In this document: positions 29,336 to 39,190 of the stretch, in pieces
How the letters are laid out: every line of letters begins with the position of its first letter
How positions within the stretch are numbered: position 1 is the stretch's first letter
From: Shimia haliotis
GTDB taxonomy: Bacteria; Pseudomonadota; Alphaproteobacteria; Rhodobacterales; Rhodobacteraceae
Length of the DNA: 64,000 bases
Direction of reading: 5' to 3'
NCBI RefSeq assembly: GCF_900114415.1
Contig: NZ_FOSZ01000004.1
Coordinates: forward strand, 332,183-396,182
The notes under the pieces: model-generated
Database searches by the model: none
Seen by the model: only the letters and a program-made list of their open reading frames with translations
Told to the model about the DNA's origin: nothing
Program-made: the position numbers and the translations under genes

Positions 29336-30355
29336 ATGCGCAATCTAAGAAACGTATACCGCCGCTATTCCATGGCGTGTGCAACAGCGACGATCGCCAT
29401 TTTTATTGGCTTTGTCATGGAGCGCACAGAGGCTAGCCAAGCGCCGGTATCCTCGCAACATGACCTGTCTTCGGAACCGTCATTGCCAGTGGTCAAAGCC
29501 AGCCTGAGCAGCGGGGTGCTATCGTCGCCCAAGCATGCCGCTGGGGTTGCCTTGCCCAATATGCCGACAGATCGCTCCAGCGAAGTCAGCTTGCCGGGAG
29601 GGCCTGTCTTGGTGGCGGTCGCAGATGACCTTCCGGTCGGGCTCATTCCCGAAGAAGAAGTCGCGCCGGCGATGGGGTGCGATGTGACACTGGAGGCGGA
29701 GTCAACCGCGGGGGCAATGGTGCGCCTTGTGATGACTGCGCCCTGTCACACCGGAGCGCGAGTTTCGGTTCATCATGGCAACATGACATTTACCGAAATT
29801 GTAGGAGATGACGGGTTCCTTGAGCTTGTAGTGCCAGCGTTAGCGGTGAACGCGGTATTTGCGGTCATGATGCCCAACGGCGATGGCGCAACAGCTTCGG
29901 CCACCGTGGATAGCCTCGAATTTTACGACCGCACTGTCATCCATTGGATAGGTCAGTCAGGGGTTGAACTTCATGCGCGTGAGTTTGGCGCAGCCTATGG
30001 CGAGGACGGCCATGTTTGGCGGGAAGAGGCTCGGGATATTTCCGTTTTGATTGGTGGCCTCGGTGGTTTCCTGACGCCTTTGGGCAGCGCAGACTTGCCA
30101 GATGCCGCCCGTGCGGAGGTTTATACGTTTCCCAGTCTCACCACATCGCAGTCTGGAAAGATTTCCCTAAGTGTTGAGGCCGAAATTACCGAGGCCAATT
30201 GCGGGCGCAGCATTGCCGTGCAGGCTGAGAAAATCGAAGCTGGAAAAGTGGCCTCGAGTCGCGCCTTGCAGATGGAGATTCCGAGCTGTGACGCAGTGGG
30301 GCAATTTCTGGTGTTGAAAAACCTCGTAGAAGACCTGACAATCGCACAAAAATAA
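29336..30355 (+). CDS. Exported or membrane-anchored protein of unknown function
   Basis: A 339-residue protein. It begins with a basic stretch and a hydrophobic segment (MACATATIAIFIGFVM), so it is either anchored or secreted. A low-complexity Ser/Pro-rich region follows (about 35-90), then a domain with two Cys (MGCDVTLEAES... APCHTG) and a beta-rich body (GFLELVVPALAVNAVFAVMM, IHWIGQSGVELHAREFG). I know no family for it; rhodobacterial relatives are sometimes labelled translocase because secA is next door, for which nothing in the sequence gives support. A ribosome-binding site (CGGAGA) fits the ATG. It probably forms a unit with the next gene (21-bp gap). Confidence 0.75.
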   Translation: MRNLRNVYRRYSMACATATIAIFIGFVMERTEASQAPVSSQHDLSSEPSLPVVKASLSSGVLSSPKHAAGVALPNMPTDRSSEVSLPGGPVLVAVADDLPVGLIPEEEVAPAMGCDVTLEAESTAGAMVRLVMTAPCHTGARVSVHHGNMTFTEIVGDDGFLELVVPALAVNAVFAVMMPNGDGATASATVDSLEFYDRTVIHWIGQSGVELHAREFGAAYGEDGHVWREEARDISVLIGGLGGFLTPLGSADLPDAARAEVYTFPSLTTSQSGKISLSVEAEITEANCGRSIAVQAEKIEAGKVASSRALQMEIPSCDAVGQFLVLKNLVEDLTIAQK

Positions 30356-30376
30356 GCGGCGGTCAGGACCAATCCA

Positions 30377-31930
30377 ATGTTGAGATTCCGTGCGGCGATA
30401 TGCGCCGCACTTTCTGTTTTTGCCAGCGCGCTGTTTGCGCAGGATGTCACCCTTAAATCCCATGACGGGGCCGTTGAAATCATCGGCACGCTGCGTGGGT
30501 TTGACGGTGAATTTTACCGCGTTGACACGGTGTATGGCGAACTGACTGTCGATGGCTCCGGTGTGACATGCGACGGTCCGGGATGTCCTAATCTTATCAA
30601 TTATGTAGCCGACATTTCCATTTCCGGGTCAGAGCGGATGGCGCAGGTTTTGATGCCTGCGTTGCTGGAGGCTTTTGCCTTGCGAAATGGCTACGCTATT
30701 GCCCGCCATGATCTCGAGGAAGGTCGATTTGAATATCGGGTTATGCAGGAAACAACAGGAGAGTTGCGGGCCCGTTTCAGATTCCATGCCAGCAATGCCG
30801 ATGAGGGGTTTGCCGACCTTTTGGCGGACGAAGCGGATATTGCGATGTCGTTGCGGGAAATTAGGCCGGAGGAAGCCGCACTGGGCTATGAGGCGGGTCT
30901 TGGAGACATGAGCGACAGCAACCGCAGCCGAGTCTTGGCGCTTGACGGAATGGTGCCGGTTGTTGCTGCGGGGAATCCAGTTTCGACAATTTCCTTGGTT
31001 GAGCTGGCCACGGTTTTTGCGGGCAAGGTCACAAATTGGAAGGCTTTGGGCGGGCCGGATGCGCCGATTTCTGTACATCTGGAGGCGCCGACGTCGGGTT
31101 TTGCGCAGGCTGTGGAAGATCAATTGATGCGACCGGCGGCACAGGAGTTTGACGCCAACATTACACGCCATAGCGCCGGGGCCGATCTTATCACTGCTGT
31201 GGAAAGAGACCCTTTTGCCATTGGAATCACAAACTTTTCCAATACATCAAATGCCAAGGTTCTGACGTTGAGTGGCACTTGCGGCTTTTCGTTGGAAGCG
31301 TCCCGAAGGACAATCAAAACAGAAGATTACCCTCTCAATGCGCCGATGTTCCTTTACTTTCCAGCACGACGCTTGCCCAAGTTGGCGCGGGACTTTCTTG
31401 CCTATACACGCGGGCCATCGGCGCAGGTGGTGATCCGGCGCGCAGGATTTGTTGACCAGACATCCGAAGAAATTCCGGTCAACATTCAAGGGGATCGTCT
31501 GGCCAATGCAATCTCCGTGGTCGGAGAGGATCTGACATTCGAAACCACGCAAGAGATGATGGCAACGCTGCTGGGTAAGAAGCGCCTGACAACGTCGTTT
31601 CGATTCCAAGCTGGGTCTTCTCGACTGGATGCGCAGTCCCGTTCCAATGTGCATCAACTCGCGCGGGCGTTGGAGAGCGGACGGTATGATGCCCGTCGCT
31701 TATATTTTGTTGGGTTTTCTGACGGAGATGGCCCCGCAAAGATCAACCGCAGTATTGCATTGAAGCGGGCGGAGGCGGTGCGTGATGCGGTTCTGGCAGC
31801 CGCAGAAACGGCGAACCCTGATCGCCTGTTGCTTGAAACTGTGGCCTTTGGGGAGGCGATGCCGATGGCCTGTGATGACACGTCCTGGGGACGGCAGGTG
31901 AACCGGCGGGTGGAAATCTGGGTAGAGTGA
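30377..31930 (+). CDS. Periplasmic fusion: phosphate-type solute-binding domain plus OmpA C-terminal domain
   Basis: A 517-residue exported protein (signal MLRFRAAICAALSVFASALFAQ). Residues about 75-340 look like a PstS-type binding domain: DISISGSERMAQVLMPALLEAF, TNWKALGGPDAPISVH and DPFAIGITNFSN. The last about 120 residues are an OmpA-like peptidoglycan-binding domain (TSFRFQAGSSRLDAQSRSNVHQLARAL...YFVGFSDGDGP...RAEAVRDAVL...GFGE region...NRRVEIWV). This would tether a phosphate-like sensor to the wall. Ligand unproven. Confidence 0.8.
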   Translation: MLRFRAAICAALSVFASALFAQDVTLKSHDGAVEIIGTLRGFDGEFYRVDTVYGELTVDGSGVTCDGPGCPNLINYVADISISGSERMAQVLMPALLEAFALRNGYAIARHDLEEGRFEYRVMQETTGELRARFRFHASNADEGFADLLADEADIAMSLREIRPEEAALGYEAGLGDMSDSNRSRVLALDGMVPVVAAGNPVSTISLVELATVFAGKVTNWKALGGPDAPISVHLEAPTSGFAQAVEDQLMRPAAQEFDANITRHSAGADLITAVERDPFAIGITNFSNTSNAKVLTLSGTCGFSLEASRRTIKTEDYPLNAPMFLYFPARRLPKLARDFLAYTRGPSAQVVIRRAGFVDQTSEEIPVNIQGDRLANAISVVGEDLTFETTQEMMATLLGKKRLTTSFRFQAGSSRLDAQSRSNVHQLARALESGRYDARRLYFVGFSDGDGPAKINRSIALKRAEAVRDAVLAAAETANPDRLLLETVAFGEAMPMACDDTSWGRQVNRRVEIWVE

Positions 31931-31932
31931 TC

Positions 31933-32694
31933 TCAGAGATGTCCCTCTGAGCGAAAGCTCAGCTCGCGGGATTTTCCTATAATCAGGTGGTCGTGCAACG
32001 TGATGCCTAACGCTTGGGCTGCTGTGTTGATTTGATGGGTCATCGCGATGTCACTGTCGGATGGTGTGGGATCGCCGGATGGGTGATTATGTACTAAAAT
32101 CAGAGCACTAGCGTTGAGTTCAAGCGCTCGCTTGGCGACCTCTCGGGGGTAGACCGGCACATGGTTTACGGTCCCCTGTGCCTGAGCTTCGTCTGCGATC
32201 AATGTGTTTTTTGTGTCCAAAAACAACACTCTGAACTGTTCCGTATCCCGATGCGCCATGGTGGTGTGACAATAGTCCACCAAGGCGTCCCAACCAGAGA
32301 GCACGTGGCGTTGCATAACACGACTGCGGGCGAGGCGATGAGCGGCAGCCTCCACGAGCTTGAGTTCGGTCACTACCGCGTCGCCGACGCCGTTGACCGC
32401 CTTCAATCGGGCCAATGGGGCAGAAAGGACGCCATTGAAATCACCGAATGTTTCCAACAAGATATGGGCAAGGGGTTTGACATCCTGACGGGGAATGGCG
32501 CGAAAAAGGACCAGTTCGAGCATTTCGTAGTCGGGCAGTGCGTCTGCCCCGCCAGACAGAAACCGCGCTCTCAGACGTTTGCGATGATCGCGCAGATAGG
32601 ATGGCAATTTGCCGGATGGCAGAGGGGCCATAGGGGCTTCATCCACATCAAAAAGAGGCAGCGGTTTCTCCGAAAAGGTGCTTGGGTCAGACAT
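31933..32694 (-). CDS. radC: RadC family JAMM-domain protein
   Basis: A 253-residue protein. It has an N-terminal helix-hairpin-helix-like region ([20 protein letters not shown]) and a C-terminal JAMM/MPN+ domain with [14 protein letters not shown], giving the His-x-His and Asp zinc ligands, plus [13 protein letters not shown]. The historical repair role of RadC is doubtful; the family is probably a metal-dependent enzyme of unknown substrate. ATG 32694 is preferred to an upstream TTG. It ends 2 bp from the OmpA-fusion gene. The phased repeat array lies 59 bp upstream. Confidence 0.9.
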   Translation of the reverse strand: MSDPSTFSEKPLPLFDVDEAPMAPLPSGKLPSYLRDHRKRLRARFLSGGADALPDYEMLELVLFRAIPRQDVKPLAHILLETFGDFNGVLSAPLARLKAVNGVGDAVVTELKLVEAAAHRLARSRVMQRHVLSGWDALVDYCHTTMAHRDTEQFRVLFLDTKNTLIADEAQAQGTVNHVPVYPREVAKRALELNASALILVHNHPSGDPTPSDSDIAMTHQINTAAQALGITLHDHLIIGKSRELSFRSEGHL

Positions 32695-32752
32695 AATCCA
32701 AGGCTGCGCGGACAAGGTTAACCAATGGTAAATATCAGCGAAAACCCCTGTG

Positions 32753-32802
32753 AAATCGACGTCGGCAAAACGTCGGTATTATGTCGGTATCGCGTCGGTG
32801 CG
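32753..32802. repeat. Array of 11-bp phased GTCGG boxes (copy A)
   Basis: GTCGG at 32761, 32772, 32783 and 32794: four units exactly 11 bp apart, flanked on the left by AAATCG (32753-32758). About 38 of 50 positions match copy B (4824-4873, opposite strand). The AAATCG end faces radC, 59 bp from its start; the other end lies 130 bp from the solute-binding protein start. Confidence 0.65.
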
Positions 32803-32931
32803 AAAAGACGCGCGCCGGATTTTCCGGACATAGAGACTTTCTTGAGGGAGCAAGCCGACGTCTTCGGGTTGTGACTTTGCACTTTGGGTGAAATGGTGCC
32901 GCAAGGGATTTAGGGATAGGTGGAGATATTC

Positions 32932-33783
32932 GTGCGACTTTTTTCAGCAGCGCTTTTGGTGGGTCTGGCAACGACGGGCGGGGCAATGGCGCAGACCATT
33001 GACCGTATTCTGGAGCGCAACGAGTTGCGGCTTGGCTATCGTGTGGATGCGCCCCCTTTGTCCTTTCAGACCACAGATGGACAACCGGGCGGGTTCACGC
33101 CGCAGGTCTGTGTGCAGGTGGCGCATGGTATCGTACAGGCACTGGGTGCTGAGAGTCTGAATGTGCAAATGGTGCCAGTGGACGCGACGGACAGGTTTAA
33201 CAAAGTCGCCAGTGGCGAGATTGATCTGTTGTGCGGTGCAGCGAGCATCACGCTGGAGCGGCGCAAGGTCGTGGATTTTTCGATCCCCGTGTATGTTGAT
33301 GGCGCAGCGGTTCTGATGCCGTCAGACAAGCCTACCAGCTTTGGTGACGATCTGCGTGCCAATACCGAGATGCCAGTGGGTGTCCGGCAAGGCACCACTA
33401 CCGAAGCGCAGCTTCAGGTGTTTATGGAGGCCAACAAAATCGATCGCGAGATCGCCCCTTTCGCCGATCACCAGAGCGCGATTGTGGCGATGGAAGAGGG
33501 AGAGATTGGGGCCTATGTGGCAGACCAATCCATTTTGGTAGGACTTTGGCTGTCGAGCCCACAGAAGAATGCGCTGATGGTGTCGCCCAACCTGTTAACG
33601 ATGGAGAAGCAGGGGCTGGCAATGGCGCGTGGAGATGCGGATTTCCGTCTGATGGTGGATGGCATCTTGTCCAATATGTATCGCAACGGTGTGCTGGTGG
33701 AACTTTTAGAGCAATCCATTCCCGGCCTGGAGCCGGGGCAGGCGCTTAAGGCGATGATGTTGATTGCGCCGGAGGTGGAATAA
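32932..33783 (+). CDS. Periplasmic amino-acid-type solute-binding protein (SBP family 3)
   Basis: A 283-residue secreted binding protein. The start is taken as GTG 32932 (MRLFSAALLVGLATTGGAMAQ), which gives a signal peptide and has GGTGGAG about 7 bp upstream; a GTG at 32920 is also open. The mature part has the family-3 core: RILERNELRLGYRVDAPP, GFTPQVCVQVAHGIV, VDATDRFNKVASGEIDLLCGAASITLERR, and EEGEIGAYVADQSIL. No transporter genes adjoin it. Probably binds a polar amino acid or acts as a sensor. Confidence 0.88.
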   Translation: MRLFSAALLVGLATTGGAMAQTIDRILERNELRLGYRVDAPPLSFQTTDGQPGGFTPQVCVQVAHGIVQALGAESLNVQMVPVDATDRFNKVASGEIDLLCGAASITLERRKVVDFSIPVYVDGAAVLMPSDKPTSFGDDLRANTEMPVGVRQGTTTEAQLQVFMEANKIDREIAPFADHQSAIVAMEEGEIGAYVADQSILVGLWLSSPQKNALMVSPNLLTMEKQGLAMARGDADFRLMVDGILSNMYRNGVLVELLEQSIPGLEPGQALKAMMLIAPEVE

Positions 33784-33884
33784 CTTCTTTGTAGTTATCT
33801 ACCGACGGCTTTTTAACTTGTATTGGAATTGGAGTTGCGGTCATTTGGCTGAAACAACCCTAAGAAGATAATTTCATTAATAGG

Positions 33885-34550
33885 TTGAGAGCAATTTGCC
33901 TGGCCATTGCCGGATTGGTTTTGGCGGGCTGTATGACGACGACCTCAGAGGCACCTGATCCGCGGTATGCGGGGATGGAGCGGCAGACAGCGACTGCATT
34001 GGGGGAGGTCTTCTATTACTTTGAACGCCCGTAGGACGGTCGGGTTCTGGCCGTTTTGAGGGATAACTCAATTGGCAGTATCCTTGTGTATTCCGGTTCG
34101 ACCGAGGCTAGTCTTCGACAAGGGTTGCAGTCCCACTTCTATGCGAAGGGGCAAGCCTGTGACATTGGACGCGGAACTCTCATTAATGATGGCAGCTATG
34201 AGTATCGATATACTTGTACAGGCTCCGTTTCGCCTACCCGCTATTGCGTGACGGAAGCAGAGTGTCAGGAGTTTGCCCGTCAGGGATTTGCGGTGGATCG
34301 AAGTTTTGTTGGGGTGCCCGGCAAGCCATTGAGGTGGTCGTACCACAAAGCCATCGCCTATGAGAAACGTGAGTACCACCGTTTGTTGATCAAGATGGAC
34401 TTGTCCCATCGTATTGGCGGCGGACAGTTCGATACATCGGACTACATTGAGGGGGTTAAAGCTTTTTTCGTCATGACTGGAAAGTCGTGTAAATCCAAAA
34501 TTGAAACTTACAGAGGAATTGAAAGCGCAGTCTTTAGCTATTCCTGCTAA
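33885..34550 (+). pseudogene. Lipoprotein gene interrupted by an in-frame TAG
   Basis: From TTG 33885 the frame reads MRAICLAIAGLVLAGC, a full lipoprotein signal with lipobox LAGC, and continues MTTTSEAPDPRY through YYFERP to a TAG at 34032-34034. The same frame then continues without interruption (DGRVLAVLRDN...) for 171 more codons to a TAA at 34548. Both parts together make a 221-residue protein with one stop. The downstream part has several Cys and ends SAVFSYSC. Family not recognised. A nonsense mutation is the simplest reading; a sequencing error or readthrough is possible. Downstream internal starts (TTG 34056) exist but would lack the signal. Confidence 0.65.
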
Positions 34551-34555
34551 CAAAA

Positions 34556-34582
34556 AAGCCCCGGTTCACTACGCCGGGGCTT
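34556..34582. terminator. Bidirectional terminator between the broken lipoprotein gene and dnaJ
   Basis: Stem AAGCCCCGG (34556-34564) with CCGGGGCTT (34574-34582), 9-base loop. Read on the minus strand it ends in a T run, so it terminates dnaJ well; the plus-strand tail is also T-rich. Confidence 0.82.
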
Positions 34583-34608
34583 CATTCTTTTCGACGTACT
34601 TAAAGCGG

Positions 34609-35754
34609 TCAGCCTTTCATCGAGTCCCAGAAACTCTTCACCGAACTGAAGAAGCTGGAGCTTTCGGGGTTGTTCTCCTCGCTCAACTCTTCGAACTCAC
34701 GCAACAGCTCTTTTTGGCGGCTGGTGAGTTTGACGGGGGTTTCCACCGCCAGTTCGATCACCATATCGCCGGAGCCGCCGCCGCGCAGGGCGGGCATGCC
34801 CTTGCCGCGCAGGCGCATCTGGCGGCCGGATTGGGAACCCGAGGGGATTTTCACACGCGAGCGGCCGCCGTCGATGGTCGGCACTTCGATGTCGCCGCCC
34901 AGTGCCGCATTGGTCATGGAAACCGGTACGCGGCAATAGAGGTTGACGCCATCGCGTTCGAAAATTTTATGGGGCGCGACCTCGATGAAGATGTAGAGAT
35001 CGCCCGAAGGGCCGCCGCGCATGCCGGCTTCGCCTTCGCCCGCAAGGCGGATGCGGGTGCCGGTTTCCACGCCTGCGGGGATGTTGACCGAAAGTGCGCG
35101 GTCTTTTTCCACGCGACCTTGGCCGCCACAGGATTTGCACGGGTTCTGGATGATCTGACCAAGGCCCGAACAGGTCGGACAGGTGCGTTCCACGGTGAAG
35201 AAGCCCTGTTGCGCGCGCACCTTGCCCATGCCGGAGCAGGTCGGGCAGGTGGTGGGCTCTGAGCCGCCTTCGGCACCAGAGCCATTGCAGCCCTCGCAGG
35301 ACACGGAGGTGGGCACGTTGATGGTCTTTTGCATGCCGCTGAAGGCATCTTCGAGCGTCACGCGCAGGTTATAGCGCAGGTCGGCGCCACGAGAGGCTCG
35401 GCGTCCGCCACCGCGTTGACCGCCGCCGCCCATGAAGTCGCCGAACAGGTCGTCAAACACGTCGGAGAAGGCAGAGGCGAAATCACCTTGACCCGGGTGG
35501 CCGCCGCGCGGGCCGCCGCCCATACCGCCTTCGAAGGCAGCGTGGCCGTAGCGGTCATAGGCCGCTTTCTTCTCTGCGTCCTTCAGGACTTCGTAGGCCT
35601 CGTTGGCCTCTTTGAACTGTGCCTCGGCATCGGGATTGTCCGCGTTGCGGTCAGGGTGCAGTTCTTTGGCTTTCGTACGATAGCCTTTTTTGATTTCGTC
35701 TGCCGAAGCCCCTTTGGCGACGCCAAGGACCTCATAGAAGTCACGTTTAGCCAT
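34609..35754 (-). CDS. dnaJ: Chaperone DnaJ
   Basis: Hsp40 partner of DnaK, 381 residues. J domain at 1-70 with the HPD motif in [10 protein letters not shown]; Gly-rich stretch ([15 protein letters not shown]); the zinc domain with four CxxCxGxG repeats ([32 protein letters not shown]); and the C-terminal peptide-binding domains. Full length. It lies 79 bp after dnaK and is followed by a strong terminator, so dnaK-dnaJ form one unit. Confidence 0.97.
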   Translation of the reverse strand: MAKRDFYEVLGVAKGASADEIKKGYRTKAKELHPDRNADNPDAEAQFKEANEAYEVLKDAEKKAAYDRYGHAAFEGGMGGGPRGGHPGQGDFASAFSDVFDDLFGDFMGGGGQRGGGRRASRGADLRYNLRVTLEDAFSGMQKTINVPTSVSCEGCNGSGAEGGSEPTTCPTCSGMGKVRAQQGFFTVERTCPTCSGLGQIIQNPCKSCGGQGRVEKDRALSVNIPAGVETGTRIRLAGEGEAGMRGGPSGDLYIFIEVAPHKIFERDGVNLYCRVPVSMTNAALGGDIEVPTIDGGRSRVKIPSGSQSGRQMRLRGKGMPALRGGGSGDMVIELAVETPVKLTSRQKELLREFEELSEENNPESSSFFSSVKSFWDSMKG

Positions 35755-35833
35755 GGGTTACTCCTTTGGGTCGGAAAACAAAGGGCCGATCCGGCAACCG
35801 GACCGGCCCAAATGTGTGTTCCGAGAGCGCAAT

Positions 35834-37747
35834 TTAGCGCTTGTCGTCGTTCAGGTCTTCGAAGTCGGCGTCGACGATGTCGTCGGCACCCGGACCCATG
35901 TCTGCCGCTTCTGGCTCTTCGCCGGCCTCAGCTTGGCTTGCCTTGTAGATGGCTTCGCCAAGTTTCATGGCCGATTCGGTCACGTTCTGGATGCCGGATT
36001 TGATTTTCTCGGCGGACGCGTCGTCTTTTTCCAGATCATCCTTGAGCGCGGCGATTGCCAACTCGATGGCTTCGACGGTTGTCGGATCGACCTTGTCGGA
36101 GTGCTCTTCCACAGATTTCTCGGTCGAGTGGATGAGGCTTTCCGCCTGGTTTTTCGCTTCGATCAGCTCGCGGCGTTCTTTGTCCGCCTCGGCATTCTCT
36201 TCGGCGTCCTGAACCATCTTTTCGATGTCCGCGTCAGAAAGGCCACCAGATGCCTGAATGGTGATTTTCTGTTCTTTGCCGGTGCCTTTGTCAGCCGCAC
36301 CAACAGACACGATGCCGTTGGCGTCGATGTCGAAGGTCACTTCGATTTGGGGCATACCGCGCGGTGCGGGCGGGATGTCTTCGAGGTTGAACTGGCCGAG
36401 GATCTTGTTGTCGGCAGCCATTTCTCGCTCACCCTGGAACACTCGGATGGTCACGGCGTTCTGGTTGTCTTCCGCGGTGGAGAAGATCTGCGACTTTTTG
36501 GTCGGGATCGTGGTGTTGCGGTCGATCAGGCGGGTGAACACGCCACCCAGCGTTTCGATGCCCAGCGACAGCGGGGTCACGTCCAGCAGAACCACGTCTT
36601 TGACGTCGCCCTGCAGAACGCCGGCCTGAATGGCTGCGCCCATGGCAACCACTTCGTCAGGGTTCACGCCTTTGTGGGGCTCTTTGCCGAAGAACTTGGT
36701 CACTTCTTCGATGACGCGCGGCATGCGGGTCATACCACCCACCAGAACCACTTCGTCGATCTCGTTTGCGGACAGGCCGGCATCCTTCAGCGCTGCCTGA
36801 CAAGGCTTCATAGAAGCTTTGATCAGGTCACCCACGAGGCTTTCCAGCTTGGCACGGGTCAGTTTGATGACCATGTGCAGCGGGGTGCCGGAGGACGGGT
36901 CCATGGAAATAAACGGCTGGTTGATCTCGGTCTGGGAAGAGGAGGAGAGCTCGATCTTGGCTTTCTCCGCGGCTTCCTTCAGACGCTGCAGCGCCATTTT
37001 GTCTTTGGTCAGGTCGACGTTGTGCTCTTTTTTGAACTCACCTGCGAGGTAGTTCACGATGCGCATGTCGAAGTCTTCACCGCCGAGGAACGTGTCGCCG
37101 TTGGTGGATTTTACTTCGAACAGGCCGTCGTCGATTTCGAGGATGGTCACGTCGAATGTACCGCCGCCGAGGTCATAGACCGCGATAGTTTGGGTTTCTT
37201 CTTTGTCCAGACCATAGGCCAGTGCAGCTGCGGTCGGCTCGTTGATGATGCGCAGCACTTCGAGGCCAGCGATTTTGCCGGCGTCTTTGGTGGCCTGACG
37301 CTGAGCGTCGTTGAAGTAGGCAGGCACGGTGATGACCGCTTGGGTCACGTCTTCGCCAAGGTAGGACTCAGCGGTTTCTTTCATTTTGCCGAGGATGAAC
37401 GCGGACAGCTGGCTCGGGGAGTACTTCTCACCCTTGGCTTCGACCCATGCATCGCCGTTGCCGCCGTTGATCACAGAGAACGGCATGTTCTTGAGATCTT
37501 TGGCCAGAGCGGAATCGTCATAGCGGCGACCGATCAGACGCTTAACGCCAAATACGGTGTTTTCGGGGTTGGTGACGGCCTGGCGTTTTGCCGGCTGGCC
37601 TACGAGGCGCTCGTCGTCGGTGAACGCAACGATAGATGGCGTGGTACGCGCACCTTCGGCGTTTTCGATTACTTTTGGTTGGGAGCCATCCATGATGGCC
37701 ACACAAGAGTTTGTTGTACCGAGATCGATACCAATCACTTTGCTCAT
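35834..37747 (-). CDS. dnaK: Chaperone DnaK (Hsp70)
   Basis: ATP-driven Hsp70, 637 residues. Begins [17 protein letters not shown] (phosphate-1), with [37 protein letters not shown] (phosphate-2), [12 protein letters not shown], the substrate-binding domain ([16 protein letters not shown]) and a lid ending [20 protein letters not shown], which gives the typical EEVD-like acidic tail. Ribosome-binding site AAGGGA upstream. Preceded by an RpoH-type promoter. Confidence 0.98.
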   Translation of the reverse strand: MSKVIGIDLGTTNSCVAIMDGSQPKVIENAEGARTTPSIVAFTDDERLVGQPAKRQAVTNPENTVFGVKRLIGRRYDDSALAKDLKNMPFSVINGGNGDAWVEAKGEKYSPSQLSAFILGKMKETAESYLGEDVTQAVITVPAYFNDAQRQATKDAGKIAGLEVLRIINEPTAAALAYGLDKEETQTIAVYDLGGGTFDVTILEIDDGLFEVKSTNGDTFLGGEDFDMRIVNYLAGEFKKEHNVDLTKDKMALQRLKEAAEKAKIELSSSSQTEINQPFISMDPSSGTPLHMVIKLTRAKLESLVGDLIKASMKPCQAALKDAGLSANEIDEVVLVGGMTRMPRVIEEVTKFFGKEPHKGVNPDEVVAMGAAIQAGVLQGDVKDVVLLDVTPLSLGIETLGGVFTRLIDRNTTIPTKKSQIFSTAEDNQNAVTIRVFQGEREMAADNKILGQFNLEDIPPAPRGMPQIEVTFDIDANGIVSVGAADKGTGKEQKITIQASGGLSDADIEKMVQDAEENAEADKERRELIEAKNQAESLIHSTEKSVEEHSDKVDPTTVEAIELAIAALKDDLEKDDASAEKIKSGIQNVTESAMKLGEAIYKASQAEAGEEPEAADMGPGADDIVDADFEDLNDDKR

Positions 37748-37854
37748 TTTGTATCCCTTCTACTTAAGGCGATGTATGGTGCCCGGACCCGAAATGGCAT
37801 CCGCGCCTGATCCAGTTTGCCTTCCCGAGAGATCGGAAAAGCGCTTCGGAGCGT

Positions 37855-37883
37855 ATATAGGGCCGAGAAATAGGCCCTGCAAG
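37855..37883 (-). promoter_or_regulatory. Heat-shock (RpoH-type) promoter of dnaK
   Basis: On the minus strand CTTGCA (37883-37878), a 16-bp spacer, then CCTATAT (37861-37855), 108 bp before the dnaK ATG. This matches the general CTTG-n-CCTAT pattern of alphaproteobacterial RpoH promoters as I know it. Confidence 0.55.
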
Positions 37884-37954
37884 CGCAAGGGGTGGGCGAT
37901 TTGGGATGAATCACGACATTTGTTTTGGCAATTGCGCGGAGAGCACAGGCAGAA

Positions 37955-38563
37955 ATGAACGATCGGTTAATAATTCGGGGGTTTGAGGTGGTGAAAGAGG
38001 CTCTTGAGCCTGCCGCTCAGGCCGCGATGGTTGCGGACCTGCGTGATATCGCCCGCGCGGCACCGATGCGATCACCTGTCACACGCTGGGGCAAACCGAT
38101 GAGTGTGAAAATGACCAGTGCAGGGCGCGTGGGCTGGATTTCGGACAGACGGGGGTATCGTTACGAGCCCACGCATCCGGACGGAACGGCATGGCCTGCG
38201 ATACCGCATTCTATTCTCACTTTGTGGCGGGATGTCACCGGACTTGAGCGGGAGCCGGATTGTTGTCTGATCAACTACTACGGCGAAGGCGCGCGCATGG
38301 GGTTGCATCAGGACAAAGACGAAGGGGATTTTGATTGGCCGGTGGTGTCGGTGAGCCTTGGGGATGACGGATTGTTTAGAATGGGAGGCGTGGAGCGTGG
38401 TGGCAGCACTGAGTCTCTCTGGTTGCAGTCCGGCGATGTGGTGGTGATGGGCGGCGCGGCGCGTTTGGCCTATCACGGAGTGGACAAAATCAGGTTCCGT
38501 TCGTCACGCTTGTTGCCGGACGGAGGGCGGATCAACATCACCTTGCGGGTGGTTGAATCATAG
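37955..38563 (+). CDS. alkB: AlkB family alpha-ketoglutarate-dependent dioxygenase
   Basis: Fe(II)/2-oxoglutarate oxygenase, 202 residues, that removes alkyl groups from DNA or RNA bases. Iron ligands: His and Asp in LHQDKDE and His in AYHGVDKI; the 2-oxoglutarate-binding arginines in RLLPDGGRINITLR; and the AlkB feature LINYYGEGARMG. ATG 37955 gives the expected N-terminus (MNDRLIIRGFEVVKEAL). Divergent from dnaK. Confidence 0.9.
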   Translation: MNDRLIIRGFEVVKEALEPAAQAAMVADLRDIARAAPMRSPVTRWGKPMSVKMTSAGRVGWISDRRGYRYEPTHPDGTAWPAIPHSILTLWRDVTGLEREPDCCLINYYGEGARMGLHQDKDEGDFDWPVVSVSLGDDGLFRMGGVERGGSTESLWLQSGDVVVMGGAARLAYHGVDKIRFRSSRLLPDGGRINITLRVVES

Positions 38564-38599
38564 TTTGACCGGTGCAGGAGCTTGCCACGCTTGCTTGAG

Positions 38600-39190
38600 T
38601 CAGTATCCGGTGATCGAACAGCATCCAGACAGAAGGGCAATTTCGCCATCATGGCTGTGATAGAGTGCGACCGACAGGCCGAATTGGCGATCCGACATAC
38701 CGTCCGAGCATATTTCACGACGGATGGTGGCCACCGAGTCGCCAAACGCCATTGCCCATAGGTCAGGGACACCAGATGCGGGCACCATCAACCCTGCTCC
38801 CGGATGGTCATAGCCGCCCTCCGGTGAGGTGAATTGCACGTTTTGGCCCTGAACAAATTCAGCGCCCCAAAAGGGTTCTGTTCCATAACAGCTGATCCGC
38901 TGAGCCAGAGCATAATCCGGGTTGGGCTCTTGGCGCGCCATATAGCGCAACGAGACCCAACCGGTGCCCTCACCGGAGTTGACTTGACCCCAGTTGCCGT
39001 TTGTGGCGATCACCTCAATGTTGCGGGAATTGTGCGCGATCGCGCCAATGGTGTCCGAGCTTGCGCTGGCCTCTGCGCGAAGGTTGAGAACATCGTCGCT
39101 TGCCACATCAGTGACATCGTAAAGCGCAGGGAAGTCTTCTGCCCACAGGAGAGTGGGAAGGCACAGTATCGCAAAAATAAGGCGGATCAT
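38600..39190 (-). CDS. Secreted SH3-domain protein
   Basis: A 196-residue exported protein. Signal peptide MIRLIFAILCLPTLLWAED. Bacterial SH3 domain at about 25-85 (VLNLRAEASASSDTIGAIAHN, WGQVNSGEGTGWVSLRYMA), commonly involved in binding cell wall. The C-terminal half (ISCYGTEPFWGAEF, paired Cys in ISGC-like CSDG...GCC) resembles a domain of uncharacterised periplasmic proteins. The ATG overlaps the stop of the permease (ATGA), but a shared role with glycan export is not supported. Confidence 0.78.
   Translation of the reverse strand: MIRLIFAILCLPTLLWAEDFPALYDVTDVASDDVLNLRAEASASSDTIGAIAHNSRNIEVIATNGNWGQVNSGEGTGWVSLRYMARQEPNPDYALAQRISCYGTEPFWGAEFVQGQNVQFTSPEGGYDHPGAGLMVPASGVPDLWAMAFGDSVATIRREICSDGMSDRQFGLSVALYHSHDGEIALLSGCCSITGY

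Noticed and set aside
32735..32986. Minus-strand 83-codon frame between radC and the solute-binding gene
   Set aside because: Overlaps the repeat array and the next gene's start; low-complexity Arg/Pro-rich translation.
35753..37810. 685-codon open frame opposite dnaK
   Set aside because: Antisense shadow of dnaK created by codon bias; composition is His/Phe/Val-rich with no domain or ribosome-binding site.
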